A DNA stretch of 64,000 nucleotides from Haloprofundus halophilus (GTDB lineage: Archaea > Halobacteriota > Halobacteria > Halobacteriales > Haloferacaceae): contig NZ_QQRR01000001.1 in the NCBI RefSeq assembly GCF_003439925.1, forward strand, positions 992,001 through 1,056,000. The letters are read 5' to 3'. The position numbers and the translations under genes were made by a program. Under the pieces are notes generated by a model. The model searched no databases. It saw only the letters and a list, made by a program, of their open reading frames with translations, and was not told where the DNA came from. Of the stretch, positions 17,853 through 26,545 are shown one piece after another. The first letter of the stretch is position 1. Each line of letters begins with the position of its first letter.

Positions 17853-18620
17853 ATGCCCTCTACACCGTCACCGACCCCGGACGCCGCCGCTTCGGACGGC
17901 CCCGGCGGCCCGTCAGTCCTCCACCGCGTCGTCGCGCTGCTCGTCGGCGTCGGCCTGCTCGTCGCCGCGTTCGTCGTCGGAACGATCGCCAGCCTCGTCG
18001 TCATCCTCCCGCTGTTCTTCCTCGGGTTCGGCGTCACCTCGACGGCCGTGCTCGTCTTCGGGTCGATACCCCAACAGCTGACGTTCGCCGGAATCGGGGG
18101 ACTCTACGCCCGACTGCGACTCGATTCGCTGCCGATTCGACGGCCCGACGGCGCGGAGCTCCGATTCGCCGTCGGCGCGACGGTTCTCGCCGTCGTACTG
18201 GCGTCGGCGCTGTCGTACGCGCTGACGCTCACGAGTCTCGAACCGGTCGAGAGCGTCATCGGCGAGGTCGCACAGAACGACCCGACGGTGCTGCTCGCGC
18301 TCGCGGTGCTCTCCATCGTCCTGGTCGCGCCCGCCGAGGAACTGCTGTTCCGCGGTGCGATTCAGGGCCGCCTCCGAACCTCGTACGGCCCGGTCGCCGC
18401 CGTCGTGCTCGCCAGCCTCATCTTCGCTTCGCCGCACGTGTTCAACTACATCGGCAACCCCGTCGCCGTCGTCGCGACGACGGGTGTCATCTTCGTCACC
18501 GGGTCGATACTCGGCGTCGCCTACGAGCGAACCGGCAACCTCGCGGTGCCGATACTGATTCACGCCGCCTACAACACGACGCTGTTCGGCATCGCGTACG
18601 TCCAGCTCGTCGCGCTCTGA
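17853..18620 (+). CDS. CPBP-family intramembrane metalloprotease
   Basis: A 255-residue membrane protein with about seven helices and the CPBP motif set: E-E-L-L-F-R-G-A, F-A-S-P-H-V-F-N and H-A-A-Y-N. The N-terminal 25 residues are Pro/Ser/Gly-rich. Members of this family cleave within the membrane or have bacteriocin-immunity-like roles; no substrate can be named. It is separated from ppsA by 82 nt with two T-rich stretches. It is the second CPBP gene in the window and lacks the long acidic linker of the one at 6354. Confidence 0.87.
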   Translation: MPSTPSPTPDAAASDGPGGPSVLHRVVALLVGVGLLVAAFVVGTIASLVVILPLFFLGFGVTSTAVLVFGSIPQQLTFAGIGGLYARLRLDSLPIRRPDGAELRFAVGATVLAVVLASALSYALTLTSLEPVESVIGEVAQNDPTVLLALAVLSIVLVAPAEELLFRGAIQGRLRTSYGPVAAVVLASLIFASPHVFNYIGNPVAVVATTGVIFVTGSILGVAYERTGNLAVPILIHAAYNTTLFGIAYVQLVAL

Positions 18621-18710
18621 GGAGGCGACCGACGGTCCCCCCGACGCGCCGCGTCTCGCGGCCGAGCGAGAGCGGAACGGATAAACGATGGCAAAAATTA
18701 CTGTCACGGC

Positions 18711-19799
18711 ATGCAGCGCGCCGTCCCGCAGGACTTCTCCCGCGTGCTCTCCTCGATGTGCACCGAACCCCACCCCGTCGCGCGGGAGGCGGCGGTGCGT
18801 TTTCTCGCGACCAACCCCGGCGACCCCTCGACCTACCAGCGTATCGCCGAGTTGGAGGCGGAGGTGGTCTCCGGTCTCGGCGAGTTGGCGGGCCTCCCCG
18901 ACGCTCACGGTTACGTCGCAAGCGGCGGCACCGAGGCCAACGTCCAGGCGGTTCGGGCGGCCCGAAACCGCGCCCGCGACGAGTGGACGACCGCACCGGA
19001 GACACCGAACGTCGTCGCCCCCGAGAGCGTCCACTTCAGTTTCCAGAAAGCCGCCGACGTGCTGGGCGTCGAACTCCGGACCGTGCCCGTCGACGACGGC
19101 TACCGCGCGGACCCCTCGGCGGTCCGCGCCGCCGTCGACTCGGAGACGGTTCTCGTCGTCGGCGTCGCGGGGACGACCGAGTACGGCCGCGTCGACCCGA
19201 TTCCCGAACTCGCCGCGGCCACCCACGACGCCGGCGGCGACCGACCGTTCCTCCACGTCGACGCCGCGTGGGGCGGTTTCGCGCTCCCCTTCACCGACCA
19301 CGCGTGGAACTTCGCGCACGCCGACGTGGACACGATGACCGTCGACCCGCACAAGCTGGGGCAGGCGGTCGTCCCGGCGGGCGGTTTTCTCGCCCGCGAC
19401 CGCGCGGCGTTGGACGCGCTGGCGGTCGACACGCCGTATCTCGAGTCGACCTCGCAGGCGACGCTCACCGGGACGCGCAGCGGCGCGGGGGTCGCGGGCG
19501 CCGCCGCGGCGCTCGACGCGCTGTGGCCCGACGGCTACCGCGAACAGTTCGAGGAGTCGATGGCCGACGCCGAGTGGCTGGCCGCCGAGCTGGACGCCCG
19601 CGGATTCGACGTCGTCGCTCCCGAACTCCCGCTCGTCGCGTGCGAACTGCCGGAGTCGACGTTCGACGCGCTCCGCGACGCCGGATGGCGGATTTCGCGG
19701 ACGGCGGCGGGCGAACTGCGCGTCGTCTGCATGCCGCACGTGACCCGCGAGATGCTCCGGCGGTTCGTCGCCGACGTCGATTCGTTCTCGCCGAAGTGA
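18711..19799 (+). CDS. mfnA: L-aspartate/tyrosine decarboxylase MfnA
   Basis: A 362-residue PLP group II decarboxylase. In organisms without methanofuran, such as haloarchaea, MfnA is expected to make beta-alanine from aspartate for CoA. The PLP-lysine motif is T-V-D-P-H-K-L-G-Q (Lys at about 216), preceded by H-V-D-A-A-W-G-G-F and the A-S-G-G-T-E-A-N-V cofactor loop. The ATG at 18711 is about 27 nt after a TATA-like ggataaac. An ATG at 18688 is out of this frame. Beta-alanine from this enzyme would feed the phosphopantothenate synthetase encoded at 42419. Confidence 0.93.
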   Translation: MQRAVPQDFSRVLSSMCTEPHPVAREAAVRFLATNPGDPSTYQRIAELEAEVVSGLGELAGLPDAHGYVASGGTEANVQAVRAARNRARDEWTTAPETPNVVAPESVHFSFQKAADVLGVELRTVPVDDGYRADPSAVRAAVDSETVLVVGVAGTTEYGRVDPIPELAAATHDAGGDRPFLHVDAAWGGFALPFTDHAWNFAHADVDTMTVDPHKLGQAVVPAGGFLARDRAALDALAVDTPYLESTSQATLTGTRSGAGVAGAAAALDALWPDGYREQFEESMADAEWLAAELDARGFDVVAPELPLVACELPESTFDALRDAGWRISRTAAGELRVVCMPHVTREMLRRFVADVDSFSPK

Positions 19800-19869
19800 A
19801 TCCGACGCGTAGCGACCACGCTGCCGACGAACCTGAAGGTTTACAACGCCGCACTTGCGAGGTTCAGGT

Positions 19870-20430
19870 GTGACCGCGCTGCTCCCCGCGTTCGACCTCG
19901 CACTCGCCGCTTGGCTGGATTTCTCGTGGATGGAGCGCGTCGTCGAACACGCCACCGGCTGGTTCGGCCTCGTCATCATCTTCGTCTACTCGTTTCTCAT
20001 CGCGTTCGCGCTGCCCGGCGTGAGCGAGGTCGTCCTCGCCGCGCCGCTGAATCTCGGCCTCGACGATGCCGGACGGATGACGGTCATCATCCTCGTCAGC
20101 GCGACGGGGAAAGCCGCCGGGAGCGTCTTCGCGTTCCACATCGGCCAGGAGGCGAAGGACTCCGGAATCATCATGCAGTGGCTCTCGCGCCTGCCGGTCG
20201 ACATCGTCGCCTGGTCCGAGAAGCAGACGATGAACATCGCGCGCAAGTGGGGGTACGGCGGTCTCGCGCTCGCGCTCTGCGTTCCGTTCTTCCCGGACAC
20301 GCTCTCGATATACGCCTTCTCGATACTGGAGGAGGATTACCTGAAGTTCGCGGCGGCGACGTTCGTCGGCAGCGCCGGGCGACTGCTCGTCACGCTGGCG
20401 TTCTTCCACGGTGCCGTCGCGGTGCTGTGA
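19870..20430 (+). CDS. VTT/YqaA-type membrane protein
   Basis: A 186-residue membrane protein with about five helices. The A-x-P-G-V-S-E-V-V-L-A-A-P segment, the G-K-A-A-G-S-V-F-A-F-H-I-G stretch and a C-terminal F-V-G-S-A-G-R motif place it with YqaA/DedA-like (SNARE-associated, VTT) proteins. Some DedA relatives act as lipid or undecaprenyl-phosphate transporters; the role here is unknown. GTG at 19870 is chosen; a TTG five codons upstream is possible. A TATA-like ggtttacaa lies 25-35 nt upstream. Confidence 0.72.
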   Translation: MTALLPAFDLALAAWLDFSWMERVVEHATGWFGLVIIFVYSFLIAFALPGVSEVVLAAPLNLGLDDAGRMTVIILVSATGKAAGSVFAFHIGQEAKDSGIIMQWLSRLPVDIVAWSEKQTMNIARKWGYGGLALALCVPFFPDTLSIYAFSILEEDYLKFAAATFVGSAGRLLVTLAFFHGAVAVL

Positions 20431-20463
20431 ACGGGAGAGTTAAACGGTAGCACCGTCTCCCGT
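20431..20463 (+). terminator. Hairpin directly after VTT-protein gene
   Basis: acgggaga (20431-20438) pairs perfectly with tctcccgt (20456-20463). Inside, cggt-agc-accg forms a second 4-bp stem, leaving a 6-nt asymmetric bulge (gttaaa). It begins at the base after the stop codon. It may be a terminator, an RNA processing site, or a leader structure. The rest of the gap to metG (20464-20720) holds no convincing gene. Confidence 0.45.
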
Positions 20464-20720
20464 GTACCGTGACCCGACGGACCCACCCATCGGACGCTCG
20501 CTTTGGCGACGCTCCCGCGATGCGCATGCGACGCTTCTAGCGCCGGGTGGACCCGTCAGTTCGTCCGTCGGTCGGTAACGCGACCGACGAACGTTCGCCG
20601 CGAAACTCGGTCGTTCCGTTCTCCCCTCCGAGCGACGCACCGCGTCGCCCCGGAGCGACGTACCGGAGCCGATTACCACGAACCAGCGGGCTTTAGGCCC
20701 GCATTCACGATACCACACAC

Positions 20721-22826
20721 ATGAGTCACGAGCAGTTCCCCACGGACCGACCAGCGGTGGTGACCTGCGGGTTGCCGTACGCGAACGGCGACCTGCACGT
20801 CGGCCACCTCCGAACGTACGTCGGCGGCGACGTCTACTCGCGCGCCCTACGAAAACTCGGCCAGCAGACGGCCTTCGTCTCGGGGTCTGACATGCACGGA
20901 ACGCCCGTCGCGGTCAACGCCGAGAAGGAGGGCGTCACCCCCGAGGAGTTCGCCCTCGGGTGGCACGAGACGTACGAGGAGACGTTCCCGAAGTTCAACG
21001 TCGAGTTCGACAACTACGGCCACACCCACGACGAGACGAACACCGAACTGACGAAGGAGTTCGTCCGCACGCTCGACGAGAACGGCCACGTCTACGAGAA
21101 GACCATCATGGTCGCCTACGACCCCGAGGAGGACCAGTACCTCCCGGACCGCTACGTCGAGGGCGAGTGCCCGTACTGCGGGGCGAAAGCCCGCGGCGAC
21201 GAGTGCGACGAGGGCTGCCAGCGCCACCTCGAACCCGGCGAGATCGTCGACCCGGTCAGCACCATCACGGGCAACCCCGCCGAGTACCGCGAGCGGACGC
21301 ACAAGTTCTTCCGCGTCTCGGAGTTCCAGGAGTATCTTCAGGAGTTCATCGACCGCCTCGAAGGCACCTCGAACGCCCAGAACCAGCCCCGCGAGTGGAT
21401 CGAGGGCGAACTCCAGGACTGGTGTATCACCCGCGACATGGACTGGGGCATCGACTACCCCGGCGAGGAAGACGACGGAACTGAAGAGTTGGTGCTCTAC
21501 GTCTGGGTCGACGCGCCCATCGAGTACGTCTCTTCGACGAAGCAGTACACAGAGCGCGTCGGAAGCGACGAGTACGACTGGGAAGAAGTGTGGCAAAACG
21601 AGGGCGACATCGTCCACGTCATCGGGCGCGACATCATCCAGCACCACACCGTGTTTTGGCCGGCGATGCTCCGCGGCGTCGACTACGAGGAACCGCGCGC
21701 CGTCATGGCCAGCGGGTTCGTCACCCTCGGCGGCAAAGGCTTCTCCACCTCCCGGAATCGGGCGGTGTGGGCCGACGAGTATCTCGCCGAGGGGTTCGAC
21801 CCCGACCTCCTGCGCTACTATCTCGCCACCAACGGCGGCTTCCAGCAGGACGTCGACTTCTCGTGGTCGAAGTTCCAGGAGCGCGTCAACGGCGAACTCG
21901 TCGGCACCGTCGGCAACTTCCTCTACCGGTCGCTGCTGTTCGCGTACCGGAACTACGAGGGAACGCCCGAGGCCGACGTCTCCGAGGAGGTACAGAACCG
22001 TATCGAAGGCGCGATTCGCGAGTTCGGCGAGGCCGTCAACGACTACTCCGTCAGGAGAGCCGGTCTCGCGACCGTCGAACTCGCACGCTTCGGCAACGAG
22101 TACATCCAGCGCAACGAACCGTGGAAGCTCACGGACGAGGAACCCGAGAAGGCGGCGCAGGTCATCCGCGACTGCGTCCAGATCGCGAAGGCCGTCGCCG
22201 TGCTCTTCGAACCGGTCGCACCCGGCAAGTCCGAGCGACTCTGGGAGGCCCTCGGCGAGGCGGGCTCCGTCCACGACGTGGAAGTACACGCCGCGCTCGA
22301 CGCGCCGCCGGCGTCGTTCGACGAACCGACCGAGCTGTTCGAGAAGATAGAGGACGAGCGCGTCGAGGAACTGAACGAGAAGCTCGACGAGCGGGTCGCG
22401 GCGGCGACCGAGAGCGAGGCGGACGACGGTGACGAGACCGAAACCGAAAAGGAGGAGTCGGAGACGGACGCCGACTCGGACGTGAGCGACCTCGAACCCA
22501 TCTCCGAAGATAGAATCAGTTTCGACGAGTTCCAGGCGCTCGACCTTCGTGTCGGCGAAATCGTCTCGGCGGAGGGCGTCGACGGCGCGGACAAGCTGGC
22601 GAAGCTCGAGGTCGACATCGGCCACGAGGTCCGTCAGATCGTCGCCGGTATCAAACAGCTCCACGACCTCGACTCGCTCGTCGGCGAGCGCGTCGTCGTC
22701 GTCGCCAACCTCGAGAAGGCCGAACTGTTCGGCGTCGAGTCCAACGGGATGCTGCTGGCCGCGGGCGAACAGGCCGACATCCTGACGACCCACGGCGACT
22801 CGGTTCCGGGGACGAAAGTCCGGTAA
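20721..22826 (+). CDS. metG: Methionyl-tRNA synthetase with fused C-terminal tRNA-binding domain
   Basis: A 701-residue class I synthetase that charges tRNA-Met. The HIGH motif is H-V-G-H in P-Y-A-N-G-D-L-H-V-G-H, and KMSKS appears as K-G-F-S-T-S-R. A zinc knuckle (C-P-Y-C, then C-D-E-G-C) lies at about 153-172. After the anticodon-binding region comes a Glu/Asp/Thr-rich linker (about 550-590). A Trbp111/EMAP-like OB domain follows (L-D-L-R-V-G-E-I-V to the end). In many archaea this domain is encoded separately, but here it is fused. A TATA-like ggctttagg lies about 25-33 nt upstream. Confidence 0.97.
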   Translation: MSHEQFPTDRPAVVTCGLPYANGDLHVGHLRTYVGGDVYSRALRKLGQQTAFVSGSDMHGTPVAVNAEKEGVTPEEFALGWHETYEETFPKFNVEFDNYGHTHDETNTELTKEFVRTLDENGHVYEKTIMVAYDPEEDQYLPDRYVEGECPYCGAKARGDECDEGCQRHLEPGEIVDPVSTITGNPAEYRERTHKFFRVSEFQEYLQEFIDRLEGTSNAQNQPREWIEGELQDWCITRDMDWGIDYPGEEDDGTEELVLYVWVDAPIEYVSSTKQYTERVGSDEYDWEEVWQNEGDIVHVIGRDIIQHHTVFWPAMLRGVDYEEPRAVMASGFVTLGGKGFSTSRNRAVWADEYLAEGFDPDLLRYYLATNGGFQQDVDFSWSKFQERVNGELVGTVGNFLYRSLLFAYRNYEGTPEADVSEEVQNRIEGAIREFGEAVNDYSVRRAGLATVELARFGNEYIQRNEPWKLTDEEPEKAAQVIRDCVQIAKAVAVLFEPVAPGKSERLWEALGEAGSVHDVEVHAALDAPPASFDEPTELFEKIEDERVEELNEKLDERVAAATESEADDGDETETEKEESETDADSDVSDLEPISEDRISFDEFQALDLRVGEIVSAEGVDGADKLAKLEVDIGHEVRQIVAGIKQLHDLDSLVGERVVVVANLEKAELFGVESNGMLLAAGEQADILTTHGDSVPGTKVR

Positions 22827-22845
22827 CCGCGACGCGGCGTCTTTC

Positions 22846-23262
22846 TCAGCCGTTCCGGTCCGGTCGGACGAGTACGCCTGCGAGCAGCAACAACGCCCCG
22901 ATAGCGACGACGAACAGCGCCGTGACGAGTCCGTTCTCGGAGTCGAACTCGGCGAGGACGAGCGCCGCAGACAGCGCAGCGAACGCGACTATCGCCGACC
23001 GCGTGGCGAGGCGACTGGGTCCGTCGGTCGCCGCCGATTGGCCTCTGAATCGATCGACGCCGCTCCGGAGGAGGACGACAGTCGGGAGCAGACAGCCGAC
23101 GACGACGGCGAGGTGAACGGCGACGACGCCGATACTGTCGAGCGTCGGGACGGGGGCGGTGCTGCCGACGGCGTACAGTCCGAGTAGCGAGAGCAGTGCG
23201 AGCGCGAGCGTCCGCTCGATGCGGTGATCGGAGGGAAGCGGGAGCGAGGGCTGTTCGGACAT
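22846..23262 (-). CDS. Four-helix membrane protein of unknown function
   Basis: A 138-residue protein with four predicted membrane helices and short Ser/Pro- and Asp/Arg-containing termini. No family was recognised. The ATG at 23262 is chosen because a TATA-like element (ttacttttattg on the minus strand) lies about 25-38 nt upstream; an upstream in-frame start would overlap it. It is convergent with metG, with a 19-nt gap. Confidence 0.65.
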   Translation of the reverse strand: MSEQPSLPLPSDHRIERTLALALLSLLGLYAVGSTAPVPTLDSIGVVAVHLAVVVGCLLPTVVLLRSGVDRFRGQSAATDGPSRLATRSAIVAFAALSAALVLAEFDSENGLVTALFVVAIGALLLLAGVLVRPDRNG

Positions 23263-23312
23263 CGTCCGCTGATTCTCGCTCGCTGACAATAAAAGTAAGT
23301 GGGGCGACCCGT

Positions 23313-23555
23313 TTAGCTCTCCCGCCGGAACTCGTCGACGAGTTGCACGTAGTCGTCGGTTACAACTTCTATCTGGTTCGCGTCGAGCGTCAGCGACTCC
23401 TCGTCTGGCGCAGCGGAGTCGGCCATGTCCGCCTCGACGCCGGTGTACGGTTTGACAACCGCCCGGTCGTTTTCGACGGCGTTGACGCGTCCGATTTCGT
23501 CGCCGTCGGGCGTGACGACGGGTTTACCGACCGCTTCCTCGGTGACGTGTTCCAT
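23313..23555 (-). CDS. PRC-barrel domain protein
   Basis: An 80-residue single-domain PRC-barrel protein: V-G-K-P-V-V-T-P-D-G-D-E-I-G-R-V-N-A-V is the first beta hairpin of the fold, and V-T-D-D-Y-V-Q-L closes it. Haloarchaea carry several stand-alone copies whose partners are unknown; elsewhere the fold occurs in RimM and photosynthetic reaction centres. The ATG at 23555 is about 25-33 nt downstream of a gctataac TATA element. It is divergent from pykA, sharing a 161-bp region. A relative is at 44353. Confidence 0.8.
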   Translation of the reverse strand: MEHVTEEAVGKPVVTPDGDEIGRVNAVENDRAVVKPYTGVEADMADSAAPDEESLTLDANQIEVVTDDYVQLVDEFRRES

Positions 23556-23659
23556 AGCACAAAACCGTGCGACGGCGAGCGAGTTATAGCTCCGGTCGGG
23601 ACGAAAAGCTTGGGGCCGAACCGCCGGCCGTTCGTCCCGTTCGACCCTCACAATCGTTC

Positions 23660-23673
23660 ACTCGGTGGCGAGT
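23660..23673. promoter_or_regulatory. TrmB-like box upstream of pykA
   Basis: The dyad ACTC-ggtggc-GAGT has the same half-sites and spacing as the box before ppsA. It ends about 13 nt before a T-rich TATA element (gttttttag, 23686-23694), which is about 25 nt from the pykA ATG. TrmB is reported to control pykA in Halobacterium. Confidence 0.5.
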
Positions 23674-23716
23674 TTCATCGTCGGGGTTTTTTAGCCGGAC
23701 GGCTGTATCGCCACGT

Positions 23717-25471
23717 ATGAGAAACGCCAAAATCGTCTGCACGCTGGGTCCGGCGTCGGACGACCGAGGGACGATTCGGGGACTCGCCGACGCGGGGATG
23801 TCCGTCGCGCGACTGAACGCGAGCCACGGCACGACGGACCACCGCGCGACCGTCGTCGACCGCATCCAGGCCGTCGACGAGGCGACCGAGGACCCGCTCG
23901 CGGCGATGGTCGACCTCCAGGGTCCGGAGGTCCGCACCGCCCCGCTGGACGAACCGATCACGCTCGAAACCGGCTACGAGGTACACTTCTTCGAGGGCGA
24001 CACCGCGACGCCCGAGAGAGTCGGTCTCTCGTTGCCCATCGACGCCGCCGAGCCGGGCGACACCATCCTTCTCGACGACGGTCGAATCGAGGCGACGATC
24101 GTGCGCGTCGTCGACGACGGCGTCGTCGCGCGCATCGACTCCGGCGGGAAGCTCGGCGGCCGGAAGGGCGTGAACGTCCCGGGCGTCGACCTCGACATCG
24201 ACCTCATCACCGAGAAGGACCGACGGGAGATAGAACTCGCCGCCGACAAGGACGCCGACTTCGTGGCGGCGAGTTTCGTCCGCGACGCCTCCGACGTGTA
24301 CGCCATCAGCGACGCCATCGAGGAGGCGGGCGGCGACATCCCCGTCATCGCCAAAATCGAGCGGGCGGGCGCGGTCGAGAACCTCGACGGCATCATCGAC
24401 GCCGCCTACGGCGTGATGGTCGCCCGCGGCGACCTCGGCGTCGAGTGTCCGCTCGAAGACGTGCCGATGATACAGAAGCGCATCATCAGCAAGTGTCACG
24501 CCGACGGCGTCCCCGTCATCACCGCGACGGAGATGCTCGACTCGATGGTCCACGCGCGGCGACCGACCCGCGCGGAGGCCTCCGACGTCGCGAACGCCGT
24601 CCTCGACGGCACCGACGCCGTCATGCTCTCGGGCGAGACGGCCATCGGCGACCACCCGATTCGCGTCGTCGAGACGATGGACCGTATCGTCCGTCAGATC
24701 GAGTCGAGCGAGGAGTACGACGAGACCCAGGAGCAGCGCGTCCCCACGGCGACCGAGGAGTCTCGCACCGAGGCGCTGGCCCGCTCGGCTCGCTACCTCG
24801 CCCGCGACATCGGCGCGGCGGCCATCGTCGCCGCCTCCGAGTCCGGCTACACCGCGCGGAAGACGGCGAAGTTCCGACCCGGGGTGCCGGTTATCGCGAC
24901 GACGCCGAACGACCGCGTTCGCCGCCAGCTATCGCTGTCGTGGGGCGTCAGCGCTCAGTACGCCGACTACCGCGAGAGCGCCGAAGAAGTGATGCAGGGC
25001 GGCGTCAACGCCGCCCTCGAATCGGGCGTCGCCGAGAGCGGCGACACGCTCGTCGTCCTCTCGGGGATGATGACCGAACTGGAGGAGACGAACACGACCA
25101 ACATGTTGAAAGTCCACGTCGCCGCCGAGGCCATCACGACCGGCCGCAGCGTCGTCGGCGGACGCGTCTCCGGGCCGGTCGTCCGGTCGGCCGACGGCGA
25201 CCTGACGGAACTGCCCGAGGGTACGCTGCTGGCGCTCGACGCCGGGTTCGACGGCGAGTTCACCGGCGACGTGAACAAACTCGGAGGCATCGTCGACGCA
25301 CGCGAGGGGATGACCGGCTACCCGGCGCTCGTCGCCCGAGAAATCGACATCCCGATGATAAGCGGCGCGTCGCTCCCCGAGGACTTCGACGACGGGACGC
25401 TCGTCACGCTCGACGCCGAGCGCGGCATCGTCTACGACGGTAACGTCATCCGGCACGAGGCGAAACGATAA
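23717..25471 (+). CDS. pykA: Pyruvate kinase with C-terminal PEP-utiliser-like domain
   Basis: A 584-residue enzyme that turns PEP and ADP into pyruvate and ATP. The start is the ATG at 23717 (M-R-N-A-K-I-V-C-T-L-G-P), about 25 nt after the TATA element. The catalytic barrel has V-A-R-G-D-L-G-V-E and I-T-A-T-E-M-L-D-S-M. After the allosteric domain is an extra domain of about 110 residues, resembling the swivelling phosphohistidine domain of PEP synthase. Its active-site stretch reads E-G-M-T-G-Y-P-A-L-V-A-R-E, so the T-S-H of real transferases is missing. Similar tails occur in Bacillus-type pyruvate kinases. Confidence 0.96.
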   Translation: MRNAKIVCTLGPASDDRGTIRGLADAGMSVARLNASHGTTDHRATVVDRIQAVDEATEDPLAAMVDLQGPEVRTAPLDEPITLETGYEVHFFEGDTATPERVGLSLPIDAAEPGDTILLDDGRIEATIVRVVDDGVVARIDSGGKLGGRKGVNVPGVDLDIDLITEKDRREIELAADKDADFVAASFVRDASDVYAISDAIEEAGGDIPVIAKIERAGAVENLDGIIDAAYGVMVARGDLGVECPLEDVPMIQKRIISKCHADGVPVITATEMLDSMVHARRPTRAEASDVANAVLDGTDAVMLSGETAIGDHPIRVVETMDRIVRQIESSEEYDETQEQRVPTATEESRTEALARSARYLARDIGAAAIVAASESGYTARKTAKFRPGVPVIATTPNDRVRRQLSLSWGVSAQYADYRESAEEVMQGGVNAALESGVAESGDTLVVLSGMMTELEETNTTNMLKVHVAAEAITTGRSVVGGRVSGPVVRSADGDLTELPEGTLLALDAGFDGEFTGDVNKLGGIVDAREGMTGYPALVAREIDIPMISGASLPEDFDDGTLVTLDAERGIVYDGNVIRHEAKR

Positions 25472-25545
25472 GCCGAGCCTCGTCGTGGACCGGTCGCTCC
25501 TCGCACCGGCGGCAGACATTTCAGCGACCGTTTCCTACGTCACGT

Positions 25546-25785
25546 ATGCGCGATTCTCACACCGGGGGGCGAGACGAGAACGAGGCCGACGACGGCGAGT
25601 CCGAGTGGCGGTTCGGCATCGACGACGTCGGCGAGGACGCCGACGCGGACGACGGAGAGAGCGAGACGCGGACACAGCGACGCGAGCTACCGCCGCTGGA
25701 ACCGGAGTCGCCGTCGCTGGAGAACAGTTTGTTCGTACTCGTCGGCGTCGTCGGGACGCTGGTGTTCATCTTCAGCGTACTGTAA
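25546..25785 (+). CDS. Small tail-anchored acidic membrane protein
   Basis: A 79-residue protein: an Asp/Glu-rich N-terminal 55 residues followed by one C-terminal helix (N-S-L-F-V-L-V-G-V-V-G-T-L-V-F-I-F-S) ending at the terminus. The ATG at 25546 is used. Haloarchaeal genomes commonly carry such short proteins; the function is unknown. It lies 74 nt after pykA and just before the NfeD gene. Confidence 0.7.
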   Translation: MRDSHTGGRDENEADDGESEWRFGIDDVGEDADADDGESETRTQRRELPPLEPESPSLENSLFVLVGVVGTLVFIFSVL

Positions 25786-25828
25786 CCGAGAGCCGAAGCG
25801 TTAATCATCCGACGTACTTAGGTCAGCT

Positions 25829-26440
25829 ATGGCACGCCCGCGTCTCGCACACGTACTCCTACAACTGGACATCGGTCCCGACGCCCTCCCGCTGCTGCTC
25901 GTGATGGCCGGCCTCGGCCTCTCCATCTTGGAAGCGTTGGCCCCCGGTGCGAACTTCGTCATCGTCGGTATCGCACTGCTGGCGGCCGGACTGGTCGGAC
26001 TGTTCCTGCCCGCACTGGCGAGTCCGCTCCTCTTGGGGATTCTCGTCCTCGTCTTCGGTGCGCTCTCGTTTTACGTCTACCGTGAGTTCGACTTCTACGG
26101 CGGGAAGGGAACCGCCCAGACCTCCGACTCGGACGCGCTGAAAGGCAAGACCGGGCGCGTCACCGAGCGCGTGACGAAGTCGGAGGGACAGATAAAGGTC
26201 GCCGGCGGCGGATTCAACCCCTACTACGCGGCCCGGTCGTACCACGGCGAGATTCCCGAGGGAACCGAGGTGATGGTCGTCGACCCCGGCGGCGGCAACG
26301 TCGTGATGGTCGAGTCGTTCGACATCGTCGAAGACGAAATCGACCGGGAACTGGCGAAAGGGCGACGCGAACGCGAGGCGGCCGCGGACGAGGTCATCGA
26401 ACGCGAGCAGGAGCGCGAAGAGGAGACCGAACGGGCCTGA
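25829..26440 (+). CDS. NfeD-family membrane protein
   Basis: A 203-residue protein: three hydrophobic helices (about 18-82), then an OB-fold domain with G-K-T-G-R-V-T-E-R-V and P-E-G-T-E-V-M-V-V-D-P-G-G-G-N-V, then a Glu/Arg-rich coiled tail. This is the NfeD layout without the ClpP-like protease part. NfeD proteins are typically encoded beside stomatin/SPFH proteins and act with them in membrane microdomains. That arrangement is present here, with the SPFH gene 105 nt downstream. Confidence 0.87.
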   Translation: MARPRLAHVLLQLDIGPDALPLLLVMAGLGLSILEALAPGANFVIVGIALLAAGLVGLFLPALASPLLLGILVLVFGALSFYVYREFDFYGGKGTAQTSDSDALKGKTGRVTERVTKSEGQIKVAGGGFNPYYAARSYHGEIPEGTEVMVVDPGGGNVVMVESFDIVEDEIDRELAKGRREREAAADEVIEREQEREEETERA

Positions 26441-26545
26441 GCGGCTCGCGGACTCCGGGCGAACCGAGAAACCGGGAGACGGTTCGGCGGACAGACCGGG
26501 GAAGTTGAGGAAAACCTTATCAATCAAACATACAAAGGTCCAGTT

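Noticed and set aside
20464-20720. Short open frames on both strands before metG
   Set aside because: Both are rich in Arg/Ser, lack domains and have no promoter at the right distance; the region is more likely metG upstream sequence.
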